Below, one piece after another: positions 12,519 to 24,000 of a stretch of 64,000 bases of DNA. Within the stretch, counting starts at the first letter, position 1. Each line of letters opens with the position of its first letter. The translations under genes were made by a program, and so were the position numbers. This DNA is from Mariannaea sp. PMI_226 (lineage: Eukaryota; Ascomycota; Sordariomycetes; Hypocreales; Nectriaceae), in assembly GCA_024336345.1 (NCBI GenBank), contig JANFOG010000004.1, positions 1,488,001 through 1,552,000 on the forward strand. Reading direction: 5' to 3'. The notes beneath the pieces were generated by a model. The model was not told the origin of the DNA and ran no database searches. It saw only the letters and a program-made list of their open reading frames with translations.

Positions 12519-14529
12519 ATGTCGTCCTCAGAAGATACCAAAACCAATAGTGACAGCCTCCCAGCAGCCAGCCAACATAATCCTATCACTACTTCACTAT
12601 CTTCCTCTTCAGACACCCATACGGTAGCAAGCCACCAGAAGAAACCCACTACCGGGTTCGATGAGAAGATCAAAGATAATCAACCCCATGTTTCTGCTGA
12701 GGAGTCATCAGAGCCAGGGCTAAACAAAACAGAGACTCTTGTTGAGCCCGATGTCGAGAAAACTGTACCCGAGGGCCCTGCATTCTCCGCAGAGGCCGAA
12801 GAGAACTATAAACCCAAGACTCTAGGCTTCTGGCTCATTATATTCTCCACCTTTGTTTCAATGTTCATTGTCGCCCTCGATCGAACCATCATCTCAACTG
12901 CCATCCCCGCCATTACAAACGAATTTCACAGCCTTGGAGACATTGGCTGGTATGGCTCGGCTTACATGCTCACCACGGCTGCCTTTCAGCTAGTATTTGG
13001 ACGCATCTACCGTTTCTATGACCTTCGCTGGACGTTTATGGTCTGTATCCTCATCTTCGAGGTTGGTTCTGCACTCTGCGGTGCAGCTCCAAGCTCCACC
13101 GCATTCATCCTAGGTCGTGCTATTGCTGGTTTGGGCTCGGCCGGTATCTTCACTGGTGCCTCGATGGCCATTATCCCCCTAGTCCCTCTTCATAAACGCC
13201 CCATGTTTCAATGTAAGTGTGCCTTTAGCACTTGTATGCAGATGCCCTAATTACTCCTATGGTTACATGCTGAATTTTATTTTCCCCCTTCATTTAGCCA
13301 TGTTCGGAATGGTCTTCGGCGTCGCATCGATCTGTGGACCCTTGATCGGCGGTGCCTTCACCGGCAAAGTGACCTGGAGGTGGTGCTTTTACATGAATCT
13401 TCCCATCGGAGCCTTTGCCATGGTCTGCCTCTACTTATTTATGAAGTCGCCAGAGATGCCCAAGGAATCAATCCCTGTCTGGAAACACATCACTAGACTC
13501 GATCCCCTCGGCACGTTCTTCTTTATCCCAGCCATGGTCAGCTTCATTCTTGCTCTTCAATGGGGCGGCGCAGAGTACCCGTGGAGCAATTGGCGTATTA
13601 TCCTATTGTTTGTCGTCTTTGGACTTGCTGGCATCGCATTTTGTACTGTTCAAGTCATGATGCCCGAGACAGCAACTATCCCTCTCCGAATTATTAGGCA
13701 GCGAACTATGTTTGCCGGATTCTTTGTCATGTTTTTCATGGCTGGAGCAATGATGGTTGTTGTCTACTATGTTCCTCTTTGGTGTAAGTGATAGTAACCC
13801 CCTCTTGAACGCAGCTCTGGTATACGCCCCCAAAGAACACCATATCCCGCTAACACCTCACCACTTATAGTCCAAGCTACAAAGGGCGTTGATCCCATCA
13901 AATCCGGGATCTACACCATTCCTCTTGTTACCACCCTGGTCGTATCAGGCCTCATGGGCGCTGCTTTCACGCAAAAGATCGGCTACTACACACCAACAAT
14001 GATTGCCAGTCCCTGTGTCATGGCTATCGGTGAGGGTCTTCTAAGCACATTCACTCCAAATACTGGGCATGCGCACTGGATCGGGTATCAGTTTATCGTC
14101 GGCTACGGTCTCGGGCTGGGTATGATGACGGTCGGCCTGGCTTTCCAAGCGACACTTCCAAAGGAGGATGTATCTACCGGGCTTGCCATTAGCTTCTTTG
14201 GCCAGCAGCTTGGTGGTGCTGTCTTTGTGTCTGTCGGTCAGGCTATTCTTAACCACATCCTAGTTGATGATCTCAAGGGAATCCCAGGGCTCGATCCTCA
14301 AGCTATTGTCAATACGGGTGCCACCAAGCTCCGTGACACTGTCCCTGAGAAATACATGGCTCAGGTCATTGGTGCATACAACCATGCGACGACTAGAATT
14401 TTTCTAGCCGCGGCGGTTTTGTCCTGCGTGCAGCTGTTGTTTGCATTGTGTATAGAATGGAAGAGCATCAAGAAGCCTAAGGAACCGGTAACAGCGCAAC
14501 AACTCGAGGCCATAGCTCAGGAGGACTAG
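12519..14529 (+). CDS. MFS drug:H+ antiporter, DHA2 (14-TM) family
   Basis: Exons 12519-13212, 13298-13783 and 13871-14529 splice to about 612 residues. A hydrophilic Ser/Thr/Glu-rich N-terminus of about 100 residues precedes TM1 ([21 protein letters not shown]). The signature [13 protein letters not shown] is the DHA2-type motif following the first helix. [11 protein letters not shown] matches the loop 2-3 position, and [11 protein letters not shown] and [12 protein letters not shown] match the antiporter motif region. Further hydrophobic segments continue to [19 protein letters not shown], consistent with 14 helices in the plasma membrane. The family exports drugs, mycotoxins and siderophores; fungal cluster-encoded efflux pumps are the nearest style. 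The substrate cannot be read from sequence. Its divergent partner is the Zn2Cys6 factor, which suggests co-regulation. Exon joins give FQSMFGMVFG and LWFQATKG, both continuous family sequence. Confidence 0.92.
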
Positions 14530-15388
14530 ACGTCTGAGAAGTAGGTAGTCATGGGTGGTTATATTGTGTTACGAGCTCCCCCGGACCTCAAGTTAATTTA
14601 CGACAGACACCTGCGTATGAGCCAGTTTAGCATTACATAGATAGCGAAAAGTCCCCAGTCACTGTACAATACAATTAGATAATACAAGTTTGAGTCTTTC
14701 AACATTATTGATTCTTTTTTCTTTCTTCTCCAAGTGTTGAAATGCCATCTTTTATTTGGAATAATCTTATTTAGCAAGCGAGCATAGTCTGTCTTCGAGT
14801 TTGCATGTTGCAAGCATGAAGCCAATCTAACTTCAAGCATTTGTGTTCTAGGTTGTGCAGAGTCCCCCGGTAGGTCGACACGTATTCAATGTGGTATAAT
14901 TCTTCCGAAGGCCCGAGTTCCATTCCATCACACATGCCCAACAAGAACCAGCAGGGATGTTGACAACTCTGCGGCGGTCAACTTGGAATGAGCATGATTG
15001 TCATACCACACGCACGGTCTTTGAGATACGTAGGAGTATGATTTCTTCCTTTTTTTTCATCTCTACAACATATCCACGCAACCAACAGAACTTTTAGCCG
15101 CGCATGTCTCGATACGAAAACATCTCAAAATGTTCTGTTGTTCCATATGGAAGGGATGGTGGTCCGTGGTGTTCTTGAGGACTTCCCAGACAAAGGAACG
15201 ATGTAAGTAAACTTGACGATTTGTTTTTTTCAAGCATTAAGAATCAAACAAGTTTTTCGGTATCGTTGCTTTGTTTAAATTGGTCGCTTCTCAAGATTGC
15301 CCCCTTCAAATCGCTTTCAGATCACTAATGCTCTCCCTCGCGTATCACAGCTCCTCCTCCACCCTATACGGAGAAAGTATCGTCAGGG
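14530..15388. other. Intergenic region
   Basis: The sequence is AT-rich with T-runs. It holds the 3' region of the transporter and the leader of the small Cys/His protein. No coding ORF or RNA gene was recognised. Confidence 0.6.
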
Positions 15389-15766
15389 ATGTGCACCAAG
15401 CTCAAGACAACCATGGCCTGTGGGCATAGTTTTGTCACCAATCACACGGATGACTGCAATCATTCTTCTACCCCTTGCAGCACTCCGGAGATGCGGTACC
15501 AATTCATCTATGATACTTGCGCTGTGTGCGACCCCGAGGCACTACGGCGGCGTGTCAAACAAGACTACGACTACCGCCATCAGGAACTAATGAATGTATA
15601 CATGGAGGCAAAGAAGCTGAATAATAAGGTAGCCATGTCACGTATAGAGGATCTAATTATGGAAAACACCAAGATGACAAGGGAAAGGAATTTTGAGGTT
15701 GGTCTGGTCCAACGAGATCCTGATGTCTTGTTTCAGTCTGAGTGGCAAGACTACCGGAAACAATAA
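15389..15766 (+). CDS. Small Cys/His-rich hypothetical protein
   Basis: A single-exon ORF of 125 residues. The first half is Cys/His-rich: MCTKLKTTMACGHSF, then a DDCNH motif, CST and CAVC, which could hold one zinc ion. The second half is an amphipathic charged helix (EALRRRVKQDYDYRHQELMNVYMEAKKLNNK). The style, a Met-Cys-Thr-Lys start followed by CGH, resembles a common unnamed group of small ascomycete proteins, but I do not know a function. No signal peptide is seen. The ATG at 15389 is the first in this frame; an upstream exon cannot be excluded. The organised composition and clean stop argue that it is real. Confidence 0.6.
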   Translation: MCTKLKTTMACGHSFVTNHTDDCNHSSTPCSTPEMRYQFIYDTCAVCDPEALRRRVKQDYDYRHQELMNVYMEAKKLNNKVAMSRIEDLIMENTKMTRERNFEVGLVQRDPDVLFQSEWQDYRKQ

Positions 15767-16273
15767 AGCATGGATCAACAACGTGAGTTGTTGGTATTGC
15801 AGTAGAACTACCAGGATGCATTATCTTGAGGATGAGAGGGGAGAGGGGAGAGGGCTGTTTGGGGAGCAAAGAAATCGCCTGCATGAATGTAAATAAGCAT
15901 ATATAAATGTACAAATCTAAAAGAAAAAAGTGTAAACTATGGCTAATTTTACAATATCCCTTACCATTATTCCCGACTTGAAGCTATTAATTCCTGTTTC
16001 GTAATTATTTCTTTCTCTCTATGAAACCCACAAACACCAATAACATGACGCATTCATTTACACCTTGCTAAATTTCCAGTATTCGCTTGCGTAACTCCTC
16101 TCAACAAAAAAAAACATGACCACTAAGACATGAGAATGCTTGGTGCATGCTCGTAGGTTACTTCGTCTTGTGTGTGTATGGCATTGAACAGATTCTCGCT
16201 TGAAAGAAAAGGTTCCCGTATACGGACACACACACATATATATCTGTGCCTATGAACAGGAGGATTGGATAAA
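15767..16273. other. Intergenic region
   Basis: AT-rich 3' flank of the small Cys/His protein. A short CA repeat followed by TA steps lies near 16225-16245. No gene was recognised. Confidence 0.5.
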
Positions 16274-16546
16274 TTATAATGACTTTGGTGACGGTGGCTG
16301 TGGTGAGTGAGGACGATGTACTGATGAAGCGTAGCTAATTTCCTTGAACTGCGGTATACGCGGTTCTAGACGTAGATGTGACCTGTGAGCCATTTCGACA
16401 TCGACTGATCCAGAAGAGGATGTGGCTGAGGTTGATGATCCCACAGACACTATTGACGTTGTCTGTTTCGTCTTTTTGCTGGGGACCTCAGAGGCAGCAG
16501 AGGATACCTCGCTAAGGTGGCGTTTGCCAACACAAGTGTCCATCAC
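16274..16546 (-). CDS. Possible short Ser-rich protein
   Basis: A 90-residue ORF starts with two Met codons. It has a basic patch that could be a nuclear signal (KRHLSEV, then SKKTKQ) and a Ser/Thr-rich middle, and it ends in a Pro/Ser-rich tail. No known domain is visible. It could be a terminal exon of a longer gene or a chance ORF; it is kept because its composition is regular and it overlaps no other gene. Confidence 0.35.
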   Translation of the reverse strand: MMDTCVGKRHLSEVSSAASEVPSKKTKQTTSIVSVGSSTSATSSSGSVDVEMAHRSHLRLEPRIPQFKEISYASSVHRPHSPQPPSPKSL

Positions 16547-17778
16547 GACTCACGTTTCCCACCTGGCTCAGGTGAAGTGAAGAACGTGGAGTGACTGGTG
16601 AACAGCAGAATGGCTGCCAAAGGGATCGATATTTTGTGAAAAAGAGCTCTTAGGTAGTCGACACTTGGGAATAAGGGTGCCTGGGCAATGTTAACGACTG
16701 ATCAAGTATGGGGGCTTTTGATAGCATGAAACCAGCATGAAACCAGTCGCTCTTGAGAAGATGAAAACTATTATTTGTAGCATAGAGAAACACACACAAA
16801 AAAAAAGCTCTTCCACTAGGGGAATCTACAAAAGAACAATAATAGGTAATGAGGTGAAACGGGAAGCAATGAGTGTGGACTGATGGGGGGGAAAGCTCTG
16901 TGTAGCTACCTTTCAATTCTCAACTTTCAAAAGACAACAGGCTTCAACCCAATGCCCCCTCCCCCTCCCTTCTCGTTGGTAGGTGCAGTGCCAAAGCCAA
17001 GCCAAAGGGAGATCAGTAGTGTTGTAATGAGGTCCAATGCTGTGTGTGCGGTTGAGAGTCAAATGGCTATATGTGTTTGACAGAGCTGAGGTCATGACAT
17101 GGGGGCTGGCAGGGGGGGAGGTCGGGTGTCAAGACAAAGCATCCGAGGCCTTGGCTCAAATGTTTGACCCAGCTCTTTTCAGTTCTTATTGCACCGGTGA
17201 GCACAACAAAGAGCTAAACGTGACTTGGTACTTTACTACTGACAGCTGTGCACGAAGGAGCAGGGGGAGGAGGAGGAGGCTGCGAAGCAAGACGGATCGG
17301 AGAACGAAAAAGAGGAACAAGATGCAGATGTGTGCGGACGAGGCAGGAAAACTGATCCGCAACCCAGCCTATCTGCACAGATCACGGGGTAGGAAACCTC
17401 ATCCTTTCGGAGACGGAAATAATAAGGCAATCAGTCCATCCTTTTATCCAGGCCAGCTGAAAAATTCCAGCGTTGCATTGAAATGAAATGCGGTGGATTT
17501 TGGCTGCAGCCATCCCGTACCCGCATTCGGCCAAGCTTAGTCATGGCCTCATGGCGACTGACGAACCTCCACTGATTCCCAGGCGCGGGGCAGCTCTGTC
17601 TCAACATCAACCAACACCCGCAGCTCAGCAGTCAGTGCCAGCAAAGCTGAGTCTGTAAACGCTGCCATTTCCTCTCTTTCTTACTCTCCCAGGGAAATTC
17701 TCCTTTTTACCATATCAGCCACAGTTGCTCCTCGCCTTCACACTCTCAGAATACATATAACTCGATCCTGGCGGCATC
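16547..17778. other. Intergenic region and CSN6 leader
   Basis: No convincing gene. An 11-nt unit (AGCATGAAACC) is duplicated in tandem at 16723-16744. A purine-rich stretch follows at 17250-17330. The last 150 nt are a C/T-rich leader ending at the CSN6 ATG. Confidence 0.5.
16723..16744 (+). repeat. Tandem duplication of an 11-nt unit
   Basis: AGCATGAAACC occurs twice without a spacer. It is a small local duplication outside any recognised gene. Confidence 0.7.
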
Positions 17779-19066
17779 ATGGCTGCCTCAGCTTCAAACC
17801 CTCTCCTCTCAACCCAGAAGAGCTCCGAGCTCCAGGCTATCCTGCATCCTCTCGTTCTCCTCACCATCTCCGACTACATCACACGCCACACTCTAAGGAA
17901 CCAGGAAGGCCCTGTTATTGGCGTTCTGCTGGGCCAACAGAATGGTCGCGAGATCAGCATTGAGCATGCATTTGACGCACCTATTACCGCCGCCCCCGAG
18001 GTTCATGGCGGTTTTCTCCTTCAAACTGAGCAGTTCAATTCACGATTGGAGCAGAGTCGGTTAACCCTTTATCCCCCCTAAATGGTCTCTTCTCCTTCTA
18101 ATATGTTCCCAAGTGATTACTGTGCACAAGGATCGTCAACTCGATCTCGTCGGCTGGTATACATTGCTTCCCACCTCCGGCCCAACTCCGACGATACTCC
18201 CAATCCACAAACAGATTCTCGATAATTGGAACGAATCCGCCATCCTCCTAGGGTTCCATCCCACAGAAGTCCTCGATCACTCTGTCGGGGGAAAGCTTCC
18301 CCTCACCATTTACGAGAGCAATTATGAAGTCGACGACCCCAGGTCTGAGAATGATGGAGAGGATAAGAAAATGGACGATGGCGAGCAGACACTCAAGCTC
18401 AAATTCAAGGAGCTTCCATTCTCAGTGGAGACTGATGAGACGGAGCTGATCGGCATGAACTACGTCGCTGGTGCAGGTGGAAATGCGGCCGCTGCCACCA
18501 AGGAGGAAAAGCCTACCCGATCGGTAGAGTCCAATGGCAAAGGCAAGCGGAGACTGATTGAAAGCGAAGACGATATTCTCCGAGATCCAGGTCAAGACGA
18601 GGAGGCTCAACTCACTGTGGAAGAGGATGAGATGATTGCAGCTCTAACTACGAGAGCTAACGCGATCAAGATGCTCCACTCCCGTATCCGCCTCCTCACC
18701 AGCTACCTTGAGCAGTTACCCCCATCATTCGTAAATGGCGGAAAGACCGTATCCGAATCCATGGACACGGACTACACGACTCCATCCCAGACCGTCCTAC
18801 GCCAGATCCAGGCCCTTGTTAGCCGCTTAGACTTGGTCATTCCCTCGGACCAAGCCGCGTTCGAGAAGGAAGTTCTGCATGAGGCAAATGATGTCAACCT
18901 TCTCGGTCTACTCAACGACATGATGCAGAGCGTGAACCACGCCCGTGAGGTGGGCAAGAAGTACAATATTGTCGAGACCGCCAAGGCTACTTTCCGTCGT
19001 GGTGCACCGGATTTCCCCTCTGATCCATCGTTCAATCTTCGCGGTGCTGGCGATGTTCTTCTGTAA
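17779..19066 (+). CDS. CSN6: COP9 signalosome subunit 6 (MPN domain)
   Basis: Two exons, 17779-18055 and 18114-19066, join as RLEQ-MITVHKDRQLDLVGWYT and give about 409 residues. The MPN domain starts at about residue 22 (LHPLVLLTISDYITRHTLRNQEGPVIGVLLG). It lacks the JAMM zinc motif (no His-x-His-x10-Asp), as expected for the non-catalytic CSN6 and unlike CSN5. HKDRQLDLVGWYTLLPTSGPTPTILPIHKQIL and ESAILLGFHP are characteristic of CSN6. An acidic, Lys-rich linker follows, then the C-terminal helical region that embeds in the signalosome bundle. The complex removes NEDD8 from cullins and in fungi influences development and light responses. The intron is 58 nt, GTCGGT donor and AAG acceptor, chosen because it restores the conserved junction. 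Confidence 0.93.
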
Positions 19067-19601
19067 GCGACGCGAGGGTGAAGGGGCTCCAGGGAGAGAC
19101 ACTCACAGAATTGGTCCAACACGTACCAAGCTGTGATCATGATGCCTGTTGATATTATGAGTTTAGCATGGCGTTAGGGTTTTACTGAGGATCTGATCCG
19201 GATCATAGATGATCTTATGTCACGGTATCCAAATCACGAGTTCTTTAAACAAAGAGACAAACAGCAGCTCTTTTCGTTTATCTAAACCCAAAGTGCCCAA
19301 AGATGATACAATTATTATCACTCCCCTCATTTTGTGCTGCGAATCCGTTTTCGACAAATTTTTCCACAAATGTCACCGCCAATGCTAAACATCGCATTCC
19401 CCAGGACGAAACCCATATTTTATCCATATCAAATAATAGTAAACCAGCTACTTTTCAGAACCATTTTTTCGTGTTTCAGCGGCCCAATGCCATAGCCGCT
19501 AAGGATATCATCAAGCACCCAGTCTAAACAGTCGTGTTGCACGTGCGGAAAAGGGAAAAAGGAGAGAAACAAGAAAAGAAAAGAAAAATCTCGGCTGTCG
19601 A
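19067..19601. other. Convergent 3' intergenic region, CSN6 and dehydrogenase
   Basis: Only the 3' flanks of the two convergent genes are seen. It ends in an A/G-rich tract (about 19545-19590) near the dehydrogenase stop. Confidence 0.6.
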
Positions 19602-21051
19602 TCAAGCCTCAATCACAACTTTAATGACGATGTTATTGTCATCATCACTGGTGCGAGTGGCAAGCTCGAAGGCGTTCCTGGCCTTGTCTAAGCCCTTGAA
19701 ACGGTGTGTCACCATCTTATCTAAAGATGGGAGAGAAAAGTTTGAACCGTTTCGAGCCTGAGAGCAAAGTAGTCGAATGCCAGTAGGGTAGGTGTTGGCG
19801 TAGCGGAAGATACCCAGGATGTCAATCTCTCGGAGGTGGGCGACAGACAAGGGAAGCGTCTGGATCGGGGTGCCCATGCCAACCATGATGACTCTGCCGC
19901 CAGACTTTGTGGCATAAAGACTTGTATGCATGCAGGCTTCCTTACCAGTGCACTCAAAAGTGACATCCACGCCATCCTCATCCTCGTCCAAGACGAAATC
20001 ACCTGGTAGGTTGGAAATAGCGAGGATCTCAGAGGCCAGAGCCTTGGCGTTATCAAATCTACTGGCAGGAGAAAAAGTGCTGGCAGGAGTCATGATGCCA
20101 GAGCCGGGGGTCGAAACACCAGAGGGAACATTAGAAGGGGTGAGGTATGATATGGGCGTCACATATCCATGGGTCGCAAATCCATTTTCGATGGCAAAGT
20201 TGACACGGCCGGCGTCAATGTCAGTGATGGTGACAGAAGTGCAACCTGACTGACGAGCCATAGCAGCGGTAAGAAGACCAACGGTGCCAGCACCGATAAC
20301 CAAGGCAGTAGAACCCGGCTCTGGTTTTGCACGATTGACTGCATGAATAGCCACAGAAAGAGGCTCAAGGAGAGCAGCGGCTTCATATGATACATTATCA
20401 GGCAGCCTACACGAGAATTAGTTTCCCTTTGTTCTCAGGTTACAGCAAGGGTGCTGAATCTCACTTATGACACCACACGGCGGGGTGGTTGATCCTTTCT
20501 TGCAGAGTGCCTTGATAGTGAGGATAGGTCTTTGCACTGCTTCTGAATCGCAGTTTCTTGCAAAGGTTGTAACGGCCCTTACGGCAGATACCACATTGTC
20601 CGCAGGCGACCCCAACCTCAAGGGCGACTCTGTCACCAAGTTTGAAGCCAGTAACTTGTGGGCCAATCGCAACTACTTCCCCTGACGACTCATGCCCGAG
20701 AGAAAGGGGATGACAAGCACAGAGGTCGCCATTGGCAAACTTCTTGTAGTAGGAGACATCCGACCCACATATGCCGGTAGTCTTGACAGCAATCTGCAGC
20801 TCGCCCGCACTGGGGGCCTCGATGATTCGGGATTCCTGATATGATGAAGGTCAGAATAGAAATAGCTTTTTGGCCAGGTAGGGCTGAGCAGAGCAGGGGA
20901 GTTTGTGTGTGAACGTAAACCAGAACGGAGGAAAACCTACCAATCGTAAATCCCGGGGACCATGCAAGACTGACGCTTTGACAGTTGAAGGTTTTGTGTC
21001 GAAGCCGGGTACATGGGCTGGCGTGTATTCTCCGGTAGCAACTGGGGCCAT
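19602..21051 (-). CDS. Zinc-dependent medium-chain dehydrogenase, sorbitol/xylitol dehydrogenase type
   Basis: Exons 21051-20941, 20835-20465 and 20406-19602 give about 428 residues. The GroES-like domain carries the catalytic zinc residues Cys60 (GICGSD), His85 and Glu86 (GHES), and the structural zinc Cys at 115, 118, 121 and 129. The Rossmann fold has GAGTVGLL and an acidic residue after strand 2 (TDID), indicating NAD rather than NADP. ALLEPLSVAIHAV is the conserved polyol dehydrogenase segment. The predicted reaction is oxidation of a polyol such as sorbitol or xylitol to the ketose. Odd point: a Ser/Thr/Pro-rich insertion of about 40 residues (YVTPISYLTPSN to TFSPASRF) sits just after the second strand region. 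The substrate is uncertain because sorbitol, xylitol, arabinitol and unnamed paralogues look alike. Confidence 0.88.
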
Positions 21052-24000
21052 GTTGCTCGATGGTGATTCTGAAGCGTGGGATAAAGGTGGGATGATGGAG
21101 GAGATGGAGACTCGAGTTCAGTCAATGGTTTGGTTGATTGCCTTTTGGGGGATTCTGGAAGAACAGGATTGGCTGGAGGAGAGATTTGACAGGTGGGAGC
21201 AATCCGACAACGTGGGGGTAGCGAGCTGGGATCAAGAGCTGGAGGCGTTCTTGGGAAGTGCTAGTGTTGGCTTGACAGAAGAAATAGGCTCATAAAACGT
21301 GGGATATGGAGCTTGCTCGGACGGGGGATGATGTAAGGTTAGCTAGTATGGGCAACGGCAATCGAAATAGACTATATCTAGCAAGATAAGGTGTACAAAG
21401 TAGTCTGAGAGAAAGGGAGAGAAGGGTCCCCCCTCTTAAGTAGGTGTCAACTCTCACCATACTGCCTGGGCAGAGCTGCTTGGTCGGTAAGGGCGCAAAG
21501 GAGAGACGCAAATTCGAGGGCGTGTACGAAGTACTCGTCTGTCATTACCCAACGCCAAGCGTTGAGCTGGGTAACAGATACGACCCAGTCAGATAACGGC
21601 CAGTTATCTCCGGGAGGGAGGCTAGTGGTTTTCCGTTACCATTCGCAATCTCGCAAGCCATCTGTAGAGCCAGTCAAGTTTTACCAAAGGAGGCACTATG
21701 CTCAGGGTACAAACTGTAATGGTGCTCCATGTACTCCGTACGGAGTACTTGAATTTGAGCCGGGACCGGACCATGAAAGAGTGGGTGTTGCGAACGTGTT
21801 TGTTTGAAGTGCGGGCGTTAGGCATGCACAAATGGGGCGGCCTGGTGGAGGATCCATGGGTCTCCTGGCGGTTGGAAAGCGGGTTGCTAGGTTTGCACGC
21901 GAGAACCCACCTTGGGGGCTCAGGATGGTGCTCGCTCGCAAACGGAGAAGTGCCATGATTAATCAACGAGGTCACAGTTGAACGATTTTTGGCCCAATCT
22001 GGATGTGTAGTAGATATCTGCCCAGACACCAATGAGAGAGGGGGTGGGCGGCATTCGGTATCAGCAACTATGGTTGGTGCCCACAAACGAGACAATTTCT
22101 TTTGAGAACGAGGAATAGGTATTGGATCGTCACATCTTGCAGCCCGCTGACAGTAGCCAGATACTTGGAGGCAAGAAGGCGGGGAGGTTGAGATAGCAAG
22201 TTACGCACCATACTGTACGAAGCAGCAACTCAGAGAAGGATCAAATGGGGGGCGTACATGGCTCCTATCCCTCCCGAAGTCGCGGTGCGGTGAGAGAAGT
22301 GATAACTGGTCTAACACGGACTGCGACTATGACGTGCCCTGATAGACCAGGGACTGCACAGGGCAACTAGAATACCTTGTCAGTCTCCCAGAACGCCGGT
22401 GCCCCGGAGCCTCGGACGGCCCAGAGGAGATGGCGTGCCCTGGCCATCAAAGGGCGAGAAAAAAAAATTGGTTATTTGAGGGAGAATGCTAATCGTAGCT
22501 GAACAGGAGCAGGCTCGGCAGTCAAGATAAGGCGGCAGCTGAAGTCATACAGCCTGCACAGAAAAATATAAAGATGGAGTCATAAGGATTCACATGGAAT
22601 AGAGCCCAGAAACCCGAGGACTCATCTTGGGGGAGGTGTGTTCGCAATTCTCGGCATGGACCAGGGCTTGCCGTCCCAACTTCTCGAGGTGTGAAGGGCC
22701 AAACAGTGGCCGAAGCTCGGCGGTGGTGCTGTGTGCTGCAGTTGCAGATTCGAGAAGCCCAACTAAAGTTGTTGAAGTCGTAGTTCAAGTGGAGACACGT
22801 TGGAACCCGTAATGGTGTGCTCCAAAGGCCTGGGTGCGGTATGAAGTGACTACTGGATGTAGACATTGTGTGGTGATGCAATGTGATGTGACGGCACAGT
22901 ACAATATCTGGCTTGTTAGCACCCTCGGTGGTGTAAGGTAAGTTCTCCGGGCAGGCTGTGTGAACGTGTGAACAGGGGACAAGGGCATACGCAAGTCGGT
23001 GTTTTAGACCTGCAGGCAAACACACTCCAAAACCCTCCTTTTTTTTCCCTCTCTACCCAACACGGACATGGACTGAGAAAGAAAAAAAACCTGTTGACAA
23101 GGGGATATGTACCAATGGAATTGATGCATGGTGCGCATGAAGTAGTTGAGTGGACATTACACCTTGGATGACAAGCGGAAAAAGAAGCCCGCATGGAATA
23201 AAGTGGAAACCAACGCCTTCGTACTCCGTACTTAACACAGAACAATCGTCTAAGTGTCCGCAAAGGTGCGCCATGCACTAGGTGCCTATCTTACCTACCT
23301 TAGGTACACGAGTTTGACGATGGGAGTCTTATCGTATGAAGTACGGTAGGAAAGCGCTGATCCGCTTGTTGGAGCCCACTTGCCCACCAAGGCCCGGAGG
23401 GCCGTCCCTTCCATCAGATAGTCGACTTAGCCCCCAGAACTCCACTATACAGTAATGTACGGTGCTGAGAGAGGTACAGTACCCAAGGTACCTGCTCTCG
23501 GGTCCTAGACACTTGACACTGCGTTTCGTCCAAAGACGTTTCCTCCACCTCCTCTAAATTACATACTATGTACATTCACTTTTCCCATCTCCCCCTTCTC
23601 CGACGTGGACCAGGCAATTCCAATCGGAAGTCTCAAAAATATATGAGCTCTCCACTCCTTAGTCAGTCATTCCATCGGCTCAGATTCACTCTACATCTTA
23701 CAGCTAGGGCAGAAGCCATGAACTATTTTGCTCTCGTCTCTTCTTAGCGTGTTCTGACGAGTCGAGCACTCAACCAAACCATGGACACCAAACCATGGAC
23801 GTTATCGACCGCCTCCAGCACCTTTGATATCTCCTTGCTTGCCTTTGGGTATCAAGTCCACGATGAGAATGCATCGCTAACTTTTGGTGGTTGAGTCGAT
23901 GCCCTCCGCCACCTTCCTTCTCTCAGCGGGGCTTCAGCCGCAATCGGCAATGCGATCAGATCGAGGCCAGTCTTGCCAGCTTTCTCTGGATCGAGGGCAC

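Noticed and set aside
17037..17486. 149-residue ORF upstream of CSN6
   Set aside because: Arg/Lys-rich from a purine-rich stretch, no domain, and other frames are equally open.
20903..21295. Plus-strand ORF of 130 residues over the dehydrogenase start
   Set aside because: Antisense to exon 1 and promoter of a well supported gene, with no domain.
22522..23025. 167-residue minus-strand ORF
   Set aside because: Random composition, with overlapping ORFs of equal length in other frames and no domain.
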